A DNA stretch of 64,000 nucleotides from Desulfobacterales bacterium (GCA_034520365.1 JAXHNP010000006.1:55001-119000), one strand, 5' to 3'; numbered from the stretch's first letter, positions 1 through 8,580 are shown. Made by a program: numbers and translations. The notes: a model not told the origin generated them from the sequence alone.

Positions 1-338
<338 letters not shown>

Positions 339-387
339 AATCTTTTTCGGTCTGAACGTTTTGATGAGGCTACATTGCAAGGATTTA

Positions 388-506
388 TTTCGGTGGCGAT
401 GGCAAAGGGGACACACCCGTCACCATCCCGAACACGGAAGTTAAGCCCTTTAGCGCCGATGGTACTGCACGGGTAGCTGTGTGGGAGAGTAGGTCGCCGC
501 CGAAAT
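388..506 (+). rRNA. rrf: 5S ribosomal RNA
   Basis: This ~119-base gene lies 50 bases after the 23S. It is closed by an acceptor-like helix (TTTCGGTGGCGA at the 5' end pairing with TCGCCGCCGAAA at the 3' end) and contains the conserved CCCGAACACGGAAGTTAAG segment. It completes an rRNA operon and is followed directly by a terminator. Confidence 0.95.
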
Positions 507-519
507 ATTCTTTATATAA

Positions 520-571
520 AAAGCCCCTGGACAAGCCGGTATAACGCCGACTTCCAGGGGCTTTTTTTTTT
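520..571 (+). terminator. Rho-independent terminator of the rRNA operon
   Basis: The stem AAGCCCCTGG...CCAGGGGCTT, with an inner arm GCCGGTATAACGCCGAC, is followed by a run of ten or more T. It sits 14 bases after the 5S gene. Confidence 0.93.
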
Positions 572-573
572 GT

Positions 574-757
574 CTTACTCTTAATCTTAATCAAAAGGCA
601 CTAAGGGCCTGAGGCACTCAGGCACTAAGGGGGAAGGATTGTATCTTTTTAAAAAGGAAGCTTTCCTTTTTCACTCAGTGCCTCAGTGCCTTGGGACCTC
701 AGGACCTTAGGACCTCCGCACCTCAGGACCTCAGTGCCTTTCTCGCTCAGTGCCTTA
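574..757. repeat. Degenerate hexamer and heptamer phrase array
   Basis: A short hexamer run (TCTTACTCTTAATCTTAATC, 574-593) is followed by imprecise ~7-base phrases of the form GGCACTnA / GGACCTnA, first in one orientation (597-640) and then in the other (670-757). No coding signal was seen. Related phrase arrays recur across the window (for example near 45.8, 57.8 and 60.6 kb). The far end touches the stop codon of the small membrane-protein gene. Confidence 0.6.
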
Positions 758-949
758 ATCACCAAGCGCCTCAATATCGTCCTTGATTTTTTGTCCAGCC
801 TCTTCGGCCGTCTTCTTGGCATCCCTGGCCCGATCAATGGATTCTATTTTTTTGGTGCCATCTGCGGTTTCGGTCCTCATGTTCTGGATCACGAGGATAC
901 CCACAATCAAGGTGACGATTAAGAGTCCCACAGCTAAAAGGCTTCGCAT
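755..949 (-). CDS. Small single-pass membrane protein
   Basis: A 64-residue protein of unknown function. Residues 4-21 form one hydrophobic segment (LLAVGLLIVTLIVGILVI). The remainder is a charged, probably helical tail rich in Lys, Glu and Asp, so it would be anchored at its N terminus. It begins 5 bases after the larB stop and is probably the last gene of the guaA-coiled-coil-larB transcript. It was not assigned to a family; being short, it could be poorly conserved. Confidence 0.55.
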   Translation of the reverse strand: MRSLLAVGLLIVTLIVGILVIQNMRTETADGTKKIESIDRARDAKKTAEEAGQKIKDDIEALGD

Positions 950-954
950 GGCGG

Positions 955-1731
955 CTATTCCTTTTTTAAATGCGGCCTGGCTGATATATGATTGATGGCG
1001 GAAGCCACATACCCGGCGCCAAACCCATTGTCAATGTTTACGACCGATACATTTGAGCTGCAGCTGTTAAGCATTGAAAAAAGGGCGGTAAGCCCGTTAA
1101 AGCTCGCCCCGTAGCCGATGCTGGTCGGCACCGCAATCACGGGCCCCGATACAAGACCGGCCACAACACTTGGCAGCGCCCCCTCCATGCCGGCGACCAC
1201 AATAAAAATATCCGCGGCCTCGATTTTTTCTTTGTAACTGAACAGCCGGTGAATGCCGGCGACCCCCACGTCAAATACGGTGTCTACAATATTTCCCATG
1301 GCCCGGGCAGTAAGAAAGGCTTCCTTGGCCACCGGGATGTCCGAGGTACCGGCCGACATCACCAGAATGGCACCGTTTCCTGTGATCGGCACTTCCTTGC
1401 GGGAAAGAACGAGCATTTGTGCATCCGGATGGTAATCGGCATCCGGAAATATTTTATTGACCGCTTCTGCCTTTTCCGCATCAAGCCTTGTGACCAGAAT
1501 GATTTCATCCTGGCGCGCCATTTTTTCCATGATGCCGATGATCTGCGCCGCGGTTTTGCCGTGTCCGAAAATAACCTCCGGAAACCCTTTACGGAGCGTT
1601 CGGTGATGATCAATATGGGCATATTCGATATTTTCAATACTTAAGTGCTTAAGCGACTCGGCCGCCTCCTCAACAGAAGTCTGTCCGCCGGCCACCGCAT
1701 TGAGCATTTTTTTTAACGATTCAGGGGTCAT
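955..1731 (-). CDS. larB: Nickel-pincer cofactor biosynthesis protein LarB
   Basis: A 258-residue protein matching LarB, pyridinium-3,5-biscarboxylic acid mononucleotide synthase, which carboxylates and hydrolyses nicotinic acid adenine dinucleotide in the first step of NPN cofactor synthesis. The C-terminal half is PurE-like (SAGTSDIPVAKEA near 126-138; GMEGALPSVVAGLVSGPVIA near 181-200). The Cys of LNSCSSN (residue 224) lies where LarB carries its catalytic cysteine. No larC, larE or larA is present, so the cofactor's client enzyme is not in view. It follows the coiled-coil gene with a ~19-base gap. Confidence 0.92.
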   Translation of the reverse strand: MTPESLKKMLNAVAGGQTSVEEAAESLKHLSIENIEYAHIDHHRTLRKGFPEVIFGHGKTAAQIIGIMEKMARQDEIILVTRLDAEKAEAVNKIFPDADYHPDAQMLVLSRKEVPITGNGAILVMSAGTSDIPVAKEAFLTARAMGNIVDTVFDVGVAGIHRLFSYKEKIEAADIFIVVAGMEGALPSVVAGLVSGPVIAVPTSIGYGASFNGLTALFSMLNSCSSNVSVVNIDNGFGAGYVASAINHISARPHLKKE

Positions 1732-1750
1732 TTGAATTTACCGGCATCTG

Positions 1751-2665
1751 CTAGTCGATTTCCTGCTCGATAATTTGTCCGTTTTCCGGGACAGGCATTA
1801 TTTCTGAATTCGATTCAGTTGACGGCGGTTTTATCGGTCCTTGCATTGCCGCCTGATTGTCAACCTGCTTTTGCAGCGTGTCTATTTGGGATTCCAATTC
1901 ATCCATATGACTGCGCATGTCATCCATACGACTGCGCATGGTTTTCAGCTTATCCCCATAGGCTGCCAATTCGCTGAAAAGGGTTTCTGTTGTGTGCGCC
2001 ATATTCTGTTTATTAAATTCCCGTTCTTTTGCCAACGCCTTGTCAAGGGTTTCCCGGTCCACCATGGCGTCAGAAACCATGTCGATTGTTTCTGAATGGG
2101 CGGCGATCTGGTTTTGTATGTCGGATTGAGCGGCTTTTAGCTTCTTAGTGGTGTCCGTTAATTCGCCTATGTCGCTGCTGATTTTTTGAATCCGGGCTTC
2201 AATCGGGCTGATGGTTTGCTTGAGGCCGCCGAGATCCTTTTCGAACGCGGCCACACCCGCCTGGAGCTTATCAATGCGGCTGCTGGTATCAGTTATCGAA
2301 GATTTTAGCGTCGCCACCTCTTTTTGCAGGGATTGCTCAAGAGCGGATACCTGATTGCTGATATCTGCGATTTGTTCATTCAATTGCCGGGACAGCTCGG
2401 CGATTTCTTCTGAGCCGGATGTGTTGATGGTTTGCAGCCGATCCTGGATATCATAATAGAACCAGGCCATCCCTGCGCCTAAAACCAGAAAGCCCAAGAA
2501 TAAAAGGAAAATCGAATTGCCGGGTGATTTCCGTTCTACCTTGGACGGTTTTCTGGTTTTTTTTTCAGACGGTGGAACCTTGGCTTCGGGTTCGGATGGC
2601 CCGGCTTCGGGTTCCGGTTTGTCCAGCCCGATTTTAAATCCGTTGGGTTGATTCTCTTCCACCAT
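1751..2665 (-). CDS. Membrane-anchored coiled-coil protein
   Basis: A 304-residue protein that I cannot name. It has a Pro/Glu/Lys-rich N-terminal segment (1-50), one transmembrane helix (about 51-70, ending FYYDIQDRL) and a very long heptad-rich coiled coil (about 80-285) with repeated LEQSLQKEV / DELESQIDTLQKQV patterns, followed by a short acidic tail. The architecture suggests a bitopic protein with a periplasmic coiled coil acting as scaffold or spacer. It starts 4 bases after the guaA stop, so it is probably translationally coupled to guaA, but no functional link is evident. Confidence 0.75.
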   Translation of the reverse strand: MVEENQPNGFKIGLDKPEPEAGPSEPEAKVPPSEKKTRKPSKVERKSPGNSIFLLFLGFLVLGAGMAWFYYDIQDRLQTINTSGSEEIAELSRQLNEQIADISNQVSALEQSLQKEVATLKSSITDTSSRIDKLQAGVAAFEKDLGGLKQTISPIEARIQKISSDIGELTDTTKKLKAAQSDIQNQIAAHSETIDMVSDAMVDRETLDKALAKEREFNKQNMAHTTETLFSELAAYGDKLKTMRSRMDDMRSHMDELESQIDTLQKQVDNQAAMQGPIKPPSTESNSEIMPVPENGQIIEQEID

Positions 2666-2668
2666 ATA

Positions 2669-4198
2669 TTATTCCCATTCAATTGTGCTGGGGGGTTTGG
2701 AACTAATGTCATAGGCCACCCGGTTGACCCCGCCGACCTCATTGATAATGCGGTTTGAGATGCGGCCCAGCAGTTTATACGGCAGCCTCGCCCAGTCCGC
2801 GGTCATGGCGTCCTTGCTGGTCACCGCCCGGATGGAGATAATATTTTCATAGGTCCGCTTATCGCCCATGACGCCCACACTTTTAATCGGGAGCAGTACA
2901 GCAAACGACTGCCAGAGGCGCTTGTAATAGCCGCTGGCTTTGATTTCCTCCAGCAGAATGGCATCCGCCTTTCTCAATATGGACAAGCGCCGCTGGGTGA
3001 TTTCCCCGATGATCCGAACGGCCAGACCGGGCCCGGGAAAGGGCTGACGCCAGACCAGCTCTTCCGGCAGTCCGATGGTTTTACCGAGTTTGCGCACCTC
3101 ATCTTTAAACAGGTATTGCAGCGGCTCCACCAGTTTAAGCTTCATTTTTTTGGGAAGCCCCCCTACATTATGATGGGATTTAATGATCGAAGTGGGGCCG
3201 CCAAAGGCGGAGCGTGATTCAATGACATCCGGATAAAGGGTGCCCTGGGCCAGAAATTCCGCGCCCTCAATTTTTTTGGCCTCATTCTCAAATACGTCCA
3301 TGAAAACTTTGCCGATAATTTTGCGCTTTTTCTCAGGATCCTTCACACCGGCCAGAGCGGATAAAAACGGCTTCCGGGCATTAACAAACCGGATGTTGAT
3401 GTCCAGGTGCTGCTTAAGCAGTTTTTTTAACCGCTCGCCTTCGTTTAGGCGAAGCAGCCCGTTATCCACAAATATACAGGTGAGGTGCTTGCCGATGGCT
3501 TTGTGGATTAAAAGGGCGGCAACCGATGAATCCACACCGCCGCTTAAGCCCAGAATCACCTTTTTGTCGTCCACCGATTCGCGGATGGTGGAGATGGCAT
3601 CCCGGGCAAAGGCTTTCATGGTCCAGTTCTGCTTGCAGCCGCAGATCCTCACAATAAAGTTTTTGAGCATCTGTTTGCCTTTGGGCGTATGATGGACTTC
3701 CGGATGAAATTGCAGGCCATAGAGATTTTGTTTGGGATTGGCCACCGCGGCAAAATCGGTGTTGGCCGTGGATGCGGTGACCGTAAAATCGGGGGGAAGC
3801 CCGACAATGGCATCCCCGTGGCTCATCCAGCAGGAGGTGTTATTTTCGATATTTTCAAAAAGCCCGGATGCCTCCTTTATGTTTAATTCGGCAAAACCGT
3901 ATTCGCGCTTGCCCGCCTTTTCCACTGTGCCTCCCAGGGCATGGATCATAAACTGCATGCCATAGCAGATCCCTAAGACCGGAATGCCCAGATCAAATAT
4001 GGCCGGATCGATTTTCGGGCTGTTAGTCTCATATATGCTCGCCGGGCCGCCGGAGAGGATAATGCCTTGTGGATTTAGCGCTTTAATGGTCTCAATATCC
4101 GCAAATGGCGGTTCAATCTGGCAGTATACGCGGCATTCGCGAACACGGCGGGCGATTAGCTGATTGTATTGAGACCCGAAATCGATAACAATGACCAT
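2669..4198 (-). CDS. guaA: GMP synthase (glutamine-hydrolysing)
   Basis: GuaA converts XMP to GMP with ATP and glutamine. The class I amidotransferase domain shows the nucleophile elbow GICYGMQ and the His/Glu of LQFHPEV. The ATP-pyrophosphatase domain carries the PP-loop LSGGVDSSV, and the C terminus ends with the usual dimerisation domain (SSKPPSTIEWE). The chosen start gives MVIVIDFGSQYNQ, 509 residues, the family length; an upstream in-frame ATG would add 17 non-conserved residues. It heads a four-gene minus-strand run ending with larB and a small membrane protein. Confidence 0.97.
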   Translation of the reverse strand: MVIVIDFGSQYNQLIARRVRECRVYCQIEPPFADIETIKALNPQGIILSGGPASIYETNSPKIDPAIFDLGIPVLGICYGMQFMIHALGGTVEKAGKREYGFAELNIKEASGLFENIENNTSCWMSHGDAIVGLPPDFTVTASTANTDFAAVANPKQNLYGLQFHPEVHHTPKGKQMLKNFIVRICGCKQNWTMKAFARDAISTIRESVDDKKVILGLSGGVDSSVAALLIHKAIGKHLTCIFVDNGLLRLNEGERLKKLLKQHLDINIRFVNARKPFLSALAGVKDPEKKRKIIGKVFMDVFENEAKKIEGAEFLAQGTLYPDVIESRSAFGGPTSIIKSHHNVGGLPKKMKLKLVEPLQYLFKDEVRKLGKTIGLPEELVWRQPFPGPGLAVRIIGEITQRRLSILRKADAILLEEIKASGYYKRLWQSFAVLLPIKSVGVMGDKRTYENIISIRAVTSKDAMTADWARLPYKLLGRISNRIINEVGGVNRVAYDISSKPPSTIEWE

Positions 4199-4322
4199 GA
4201 ATGCCTCATAAGCCTGGAAAAATAAATACTTATCTGCGTACGCAAACAATTTGATTAAATAAAATTAATATGTTAAAGCAAGCCGGAAATGTCAACTGAA
4301 TTTTAAGCTGTTAGCGTTTTAA

Positions 4323-5108
4323 ATGTCCGTGGAACGATTGATTACACAGATTTACGAGATTCAGACACCGGATGAGGCTAGGTTGTGCGCTGATTGCGGA
4401 GTGGATCATATCGGAAGTGTGATCCTTTCTGAAAAAGACTGGCGGCAGCCCGCCATTTACGAGACCATTCGGGCGGCGGGGGCTGCAAATGCGAAAAGCA
4501 GCTTGATCCTCCTGTTTAATGACAGAGAAACGGTGTTTTCCGCCCTTGGCTACTATCAGCCGGATATTGTGCATTTTTGCGAGGATTTAACCGCTTTTGC
4601 CGGGGAGCCGGATTTGGCCGCATCCCTTAAGCCCTTGCTTGATTTGCAGGCAGAAATCCGCTCGCGCTTTCCGGACATTGAAATCATGCGCTCCATCCCG
4701 ATTGCGGAAGCCGGCAACAACCCAAAGGGGCGGGTATTGGAATTTGCCCGTTTGCTTGAGCCGGTGAGTGATTATTTTTTAACCGATACCTGGATAACCG
4801 GCGGTGCGGTGCAGCCGGTATGCGGGTTTGTGGGAATTACCGGAAAAACCTGTGACTGGCGTGCCGCCTCTGAGTTGGCGGCGAACAGCCGGATACCGGT
4901 TATCCTGGCCGGCGGACTGTCGCCGGATAATGTCTATGACAGCGCCGTATACGTGCGCCCGGCCGGGGTGGACAGCTGTACCCGGACCAATGCGGTGGAT
5001 GATGCCGGAAATCCGATCCGGTTTAAAAAGGATTGGGAAAATGTTCGAAAGTTCGTCAAGGAGGCCCGTCGGGCGGAAGAGGCGCTTTTTAGCAAGACGA
5101 TTTTTTGA
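4323..5108 (+). CDS. TrpF-like (phosphoribosylanthranilate isomerase superfamily) protein lacking the catalytic Cys
   Basis: A 261-residue TIM-barrel protein resembling TrpF, which isomerises phosphoribosylanthranilate in tryptophan synthesis. The phosphate-binding motif GGLSPDNV (197-204), the following VRPAGVDS, and an Asp in YFLTDTWITGG (D155) match the family. TrpF normally starts K-I-C-G-I-T with a catalytic Cys; here the aligned segment is QIYEIQ, with Tyr11 in place of Cys. It is also longer than the usual ~200-220 residues and lies apart from any trp gene. It may be a diverged paralogue with another sugar-phosphate substrate. Family placement is fairly sure, activity is not. Confidence 0.75.
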   Translation: MSVERLITQIYEIQTPDEARLCADCGVDHIGSVILSEKDWRQPAIYETIRAAGAANAKSSLILLFNDRETVFSALGYYQPDIVHFCEDLTAFAGEPDLAASLKPLLDLQAEIRSRFPDIEIMRSIPIAEAGNNPKGRVLEFARLLEPVSDYFLTDTWITGGAVQPVCGFVGITGKTCDWRAASELAANSRIPVILAGGLSPDNVYDSAVYVRPAGVDSCTRTNAVDDAGNPIRFKKDWENVRKFVKEARRAEEALFSKTIF

Positions 5109-5140
5109 AAATATTAAATTTTTAAGATAACAAGGCAGTT

Positions 5141-5261
5141 AATCGTACTCAGGCCTGCGCGAGCAGGCCGGTACGCGTACTCGTGCTCGTACTCGAAAAT
5201 TTTTGTTTCCGATTACGATTACGAGTACGAGTACGATTACGATTACGAGTACGAGTACGAT
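5141..5261. repeat. Hexamer-array hairpin element, copy 1 (GTACTC/GAGTAC)
   Basis: A left arm of TCGTACTC units and a right arm of GATTACGAGTACG units are inverted relative to each other and could form a long imperfect hairpin. Inside the left arm sits a perfect small hairpin, GGCCTGC-GCGA-GCAGGCC (about 5152-5169), with a GNRA-type loop. The same plan occurs at 30091-30190 and 62048-62144 with different stem bases. The rest of the 5109-5329 gap holds only the efp ribosome-binding site. Confidence 0.8.
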
Positions 5262-5329
5262 TTAATATAAAAGATTTTTTATAATACACTTTGATAGACA
5301 ACAAATTAGAATAACAGGAGACAGTAACA

Positions 5330-5896
5330 ATGTATGAATGCGGCGACCTTCGCAAAGGACTGAAAATCGAAATTGATGGGGAACCCCATGTGATTGCGGA
5401 TTTCCAGTTTGTCAAGCCCGGCAAAGGCCAGGCGCTTTATAAGTGCCGGCTGAAAAATATGCTGACCGGCGCCCAGTTTGACCGGACGTATCGGTCGGGC
5501 GAGAAGTTCAAGCCCGCCAATCTGGAAGAGCAGGAAATGGAGTTTCTCTATTTTGACGGCGAACAGTACTGCTTTATGAACACCTCCTCCTTTGAACAGG
5601 AATTTTTGACCGCGGATCAGGTGGGTGAGACCGCGGCCAAGCTGTTAAAAGAAAATACCAAATGCGATGTGCTGCTGTTTGACGGCAGACCCATCGGGAT
5701 TTCACTCCCCAATTTTATCGACCTCCGGATCACCAGGGCCGACCCCTGGGTGAAAGGGGATACAGCATCCGGCAGCTCCAAACCCGCCACCCTTGAGACC
5801 GGATACGTGGTCCAGGTCCCGCCGTTTATCGAGGAAGGTGAAAAAGTCCGCATTGATACCCGGACCGGGCAGTATGTGGAACGGGTGAAGGAATAG
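5330..5896 (+). CDS. efp: Translation elongation factor P
   Basis: A 188-residue EF-P, which binds between the P and E sites and relieves ribosome stalling at polyproline. It has the KOW-like N domain and the two OB-type domains. The loop lysine that is modified in many bacteria is present in KPGKGQA (K32), and the C-terminal signature is intact (ISLPNFIDLRI; RIDTRTGQYVERV). AGGAGAC lies 7 bases upstream of the ATG. No epmA/epmB-type modification gene is visible nearby. Confidence 0.97.
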   Translation: MYECGDLRKGLKIEIDGEPHVIADFQFVKPGKGQALYKCRLKNMLTGAQFDRTYRSGEKFKPANLEEQEMEFLYFDGEQYCFMNTSSFEQEFLTADQVGETAAKLLKENTKCDVLLFDGRPIGISLPNFIDLRITRADPWVKGDTASGSSKPATLETGYVVQVPPFIEEGEKVRIDTRTGQYVERVKE

Positions 5897-5910
5897 CCTG
5901 CCGGGAAAAT

Positions 5911-6013
5911 GTCACCGCATCTAAGGCGTCAAGTGACGTCTCGCACAGGCCTCCATCGCTCGGCGTCATCTTTCCTCTCTCTGCGGTAGACTTGAAAATC
6001 GCTCAATTTGGGT
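5911..6013. repeat. CCGCATCT...ATCGCTCAATTTRGG repeat, long form
   Basis: The segment begins TCACCGCATCTAAGGCGTC and ends CTTGAAAATCGCTCAATTTG. A short form with the same two ends lies at 41581-41631, and isolated copies of the right end occur at 8591-8609, 42663-42676 (inverted) and 42749-42770. Its function is unknown. Confidence 0.6.
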
Positions 6014-6033
6014 AAAAAAGCCGAATATTTTTC

Positions 6034-6095
6034 TTGACAGCGAAAAATTTGGTTTGTTAATGAATGAATACTCATTCAGTGAATGAGTATTCATT
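6034..6095 (+). promoter_or_regulatory. tetR-acd promoter with 33-bp palindromic operator
   Basis: A perfect -35 box (TTGACA, 6034-6039) is followed, at the expected position of the -10, by a 33-base inverted repeat (6063-6095). It is perfect except for the central odd base: AATGAATACTCATTCA on the left and its complement TGAATGAGTATTCATT on the right. The TGAATGA/TTCATTCA halves match the type of site bound by TetR regulators of fatty-acid genes. It probably mediates autoregulation. Confidence 0.8.
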
Positions 6096-6115
6096 TTTAA
6101 CAGAGAGGTGTCATT

Positions 6116-6733
6116 ATTTCGCGCCAAGAAAAGACAAACAAGAGCAACGGCAAGTACCAACTGATATTAAATGCCGCCATCAAGGTGTTTGCCGAGCAGG
6201 GGTTTTATAAGGCCACCATTTCCCAGGTTGCCCGCGAGGCCGGCGTCGCTGACGGGACCATCTATATCTATTTCAAAAATAAAGCGGACATCCTGAATAA
6301 TTTTTTCAGCCATAAGACCCGTCTGGTGTTTCAGCGCTTCCGGGAAACGGTGGAGCAGGCGGAAAACGCCGAGGATAAGCTAAGAAATTTGATCCGCCGG
6401 CATTTGTCCGAATTCCAGCGGGATCGGAACATGGCCGTGGTCTTTCAGCGGGAAGCCCTTCAGGCCCGCTACATTGCGGATGAGTATATAAAGGACATCA
6501 CCAAGATGTATCTGGACATTGTGGGCGAAATCATCGTCCAGGGCCAGAAGGAGGGGACGATCCGGAAAAATTTTCAGATCGGACTCGGCAAACGCTTCAT
6601 TCTGGGCGCGGTCAACGAGGTGATCAATACCTGGGTCACCACCGGCGGAAAGTATGATCTGGTATCCATGGCAGATCCCCTGGTGGATCTCTATTTGCAG
6701 GGGATCGGTCAAAAAATACAGACAAGGCATTAA
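6116..6733 (+). CDS. TetR-family regulator of acyl-CoA metabolism (probable ATT start)
   Basis: From 6116 the protein is 205 residues: M-SRQEKTNKSNGKYQLIL, then the classic TetR helix-turn-helix (AIKVFAEQGFYKATISQVA, AGVADGTIYIYFKNK) and a helical ligand-binding domain. No ATG, GTG or TTG occurs between the upstream stop at 6098 and the GTG at 6185, and starting at that GTG would delete helix 1. ATT at 6116 lies 8 bases after GAGAGG, so it is the best start. The gene is autoregulated by the palindrome upstream and lies 35 bases before the acyl-CoA dehydrogenase gene. By analogy with FadR/PsrA-type TetR proteins its ligand may be an acyl-CoA. Confidence 0.85.
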   Translation: MSRQEKTNKSNGKYQLILNAAIKVFAEQGFYKATISQVAREAGVADGTIYIYFKNKADILNNFFSHKTRLVFQRFRETVEQAENAEDKLRNLIRRHLSEFQRDRNMAVVFQREALQARYIADEYIKDITKMYLDIVGEIIVQGQKEGTIRKNFQIGLGKRFILGAVNEVINTWVTTGGKYDLVSMADPLVDLYLQGIGQKIQTRH

Positions 6734-6768
6734 CATTATTATTATTTCACTAAAAGGAGCAAAAGGAT

Positions 6769-8580
6769 ATGGCACAATCAATTAATGACCGAAGGGATGT
6801 CGATTTTGTCCTTCACGAGCAACTGAACGTGGATCAATTCAGCAAGCATGAACGCTACGCCGAGTTTAACAAGAAAACGGTGGATCTGGTTATTTCCGAG
6901 GCCCGCAACCTGGCCATCAAGGAAATACTGCCCAGCCGAAAAGAAGGCGATGAGCAGGGCTGCACCTTTGAGAATGGGAAAGTCACGATACCGGAAGTGC
7001 TGAGGCGGCCGTTTGAATTGCTTTGCGAGGGGGAGTGGACCGCAATGCCTGAAGATCCGGATTACGGCGGGCAGGGGATGCCCCGGTCGGTTGCCATGGC
7101 AGCGTCCGAGTATTTCAACGGCGCTAACTATGCTTTTATGATGTATGCCGGCCTGACCCATGGGGCGGGTAAACTGGTTGAAGCATTCGGCACGGATGAG
7201 CAGAAAAAACTCTATTTGAAGAATCTGTTCACCTGCAAATGGGGCGGCACCATGCTTCTTACCGAGCCCAATGCCGGCTCCGACGTCGGCGCACTGGAAA
7301 CCAAGGCGGTGCCCAACGGCGACGGCACCTACGCCATAACCGGCCAGAAGATTTTTATCTCCAGTGGTGAGCATGACTTGACAGAAAATATTGTGCACCC
7401 GGTCCTTGCCCGGATCGAGGGCGCGCCTGCCGGCACCAAGGGGATTTCCCTGTTTCTGGTCCCCAAATACCGGGTCAATGACGACGGCAGCCTGGGCGAA
7501 TTCAACGATGTGACCTGCGTGGGCATTGAAGAGAAAATGGGCATCCATGCCAATTCTACCTGTACGTTGAACCTGGGCGATAAGGGCAACTGCATCGGAA
7601 CGCTGTTGGGCGAAGAGAACAAAGGCATGCGGGCCATGTTCCTGATGATGAACGAAGCCCGGCTGCTGGTTGGCATGCAGGGATTCGCCTGCGCGACCGC
7701 CTCCTATATCAATGCGGTGAATTATGCCAAAGAGCGCGTTCAGGGCCGGCATCTCCTGAAAATGATGGAAAAGGACGCCCCGGCGGTCACCATTATCAAC
7801 CACCCCGATGTCCGGCGGATGCTGCTTTCCATGAAAGCCTACGTGGAAGGCATGAGAAGCCTGCTCTACTATGTGGCCTTTTGTGAGGACAAAGCCAATA
7901 CCACCGATGACGAAGCGGAAGCCGAAAAATATCTCGGCCTGATTGATCTGCTGATTCCGATTGCCAAGGGCTATGTCACCGACCGGTCATTTGACGTGTG
8001 CAACTGGGGCATGCAGGTCTATGGCGGCTACGGCTACATCAGCGAATATCCGCAGGAGCAGCTCATGCGGGACTGCCGCATCACCCAGATTTACGAGGGA
8101 ACCAACGGCATCCAGGCGATGGATCTGCTCGGCCGGAAGCTGGGAATGAAAAAAGGCAAGCTGGTCATGGATCTGATGGGCGAGGTCAATAATACCATCA
8201 ACTGGGCTAAGGGCATTGAGGGCCTGGAAGATATGGCGGCCAAGGTTGAAGAAGCCTTGAACAAGCTGGGTGAAGCGGCCATGCATATGGGCAAAACCGC
8301 CATGTCTGAAAAAGTTCTGCAGGCCTTTGGCTTTGCCTATCCGTTCATGGAAGCCTGCGGCGACGTGGTGCTTTCCTGGATGTTGCTGTGGCGGGCCGTG
8401 GCTGCCAAGGAAGCCCTGGCCAAGGCCAAGAAAAAGGATGTGCCCTTTTACGAGGGCCAGATTAAAAGCCTTGAGTTCATGGCTTACACCGTGCTGCCAA
8501 GCGCGCTGGGCAAAATGAATGCGATTCTGGGAACCAACGGCGCGGTTGTTGAAATTGATGAAGCCTCCTTTATCGGATAA
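6769..8580 (+). CDS. Acyl-CoA dehydrogenase (603-residue, C-terminally extended class)
   Basis: An FAD-dependent dehydrogenase that would introduce the 2,3-double bond into acyl-CoA thioesters and pass electrons to ETF. The N-terminal extension (about 1-60), the flavin-binding middle domain (MLLTEPNAGSDVGALETKA; QKIFISSGEHD) and the C-terminal helical domain (QVYGGYGYISEYPQEQLMRDCRITQIYEGTNGIQAMDLLGRK) are followed by an extra ~150-residue C-terminal domain. This is the layout of the long ACAD class that includes DmdC. Substrate chain length cannot be read from the sequence. AAAAGGAG precedes the ATG. It is probably co-transcribed with tetR and followed by a terminator. Confidence 0.92.
   Translation: MAQSINDRRDVDFVLHEQLNVDQFSKHERYAEFNKKTVDLVISEARNLAIKEILPSRKEGDEQGCTFENGKVTIPEVLRRPFELLCEGEWTAMPEDPDYGGQGMPRSVAMAASEYFNGANYAFMMYAGLTHGAGKLVEAFGTDEQKKLYLKNLFTCKWGGTMLLTEPNAGSDVGALETKAVPNGDGTYAITGQKIFISSGEHDLTENIVHPVLARIEGAPAGTKGISLFLVPKYRVNDDGSLGEFNDVTCVGIEEKMGIHANSTCTLNLGDKGNCIGTLLGEENKGMRAMFLMMNEARLLVGMQGFACATASYINAVNYAKERVQGRHLLKMMEKDAPAVTIINHPDVRRMLLSMKAYVEGMRSLLYYVAFCEDKANTTDDEAEAEKYLGLIDLLIPIAKGYVTDRSFDVCNWGMQVYGGYGYISEYPQEQLMRDCRITQIYEGTNGIQAMDLLGRKLGMKKGKLVMDLMGEVNNTINWAKGIEGLEDMAAKVEEALNKLGEAAMHMGKTAMSEKVLQAFGFAYPFMEACGDVVLSWMLLWRAVAAKEALAKAKKKDVPFYEGQIKSLEFMAYTVLPSALGKMNAILGTNGAVVEIDEASFIG

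Noticed and set aside
5141-5261. A Tyr/Glu- or Arg/Thr-rich protein from the GTACGA repeats
   Set aside because: The apparent ORFs are low-complexity translations of the hexamer array, have no ribosome-binding site, and lie in an inverted-repeat structure.
6185-6733. Starting the TetR regulator at GTG 6185
   Set aside because: It would remove the first helix of the DNA-binding domain, and the upstream frame is open with conserved TetR text back to an ATT preceded by GAGAGG.
6778-7803. Long minus-strand ORF opposite the acyl-CoA dehydrogenase
   Set aside because: It is an antisense shadow of a high-GC gene; its translation is His/Pro/Gly-rich with no family resemblance, while the plus strand encodes a clear dehydrogenase.
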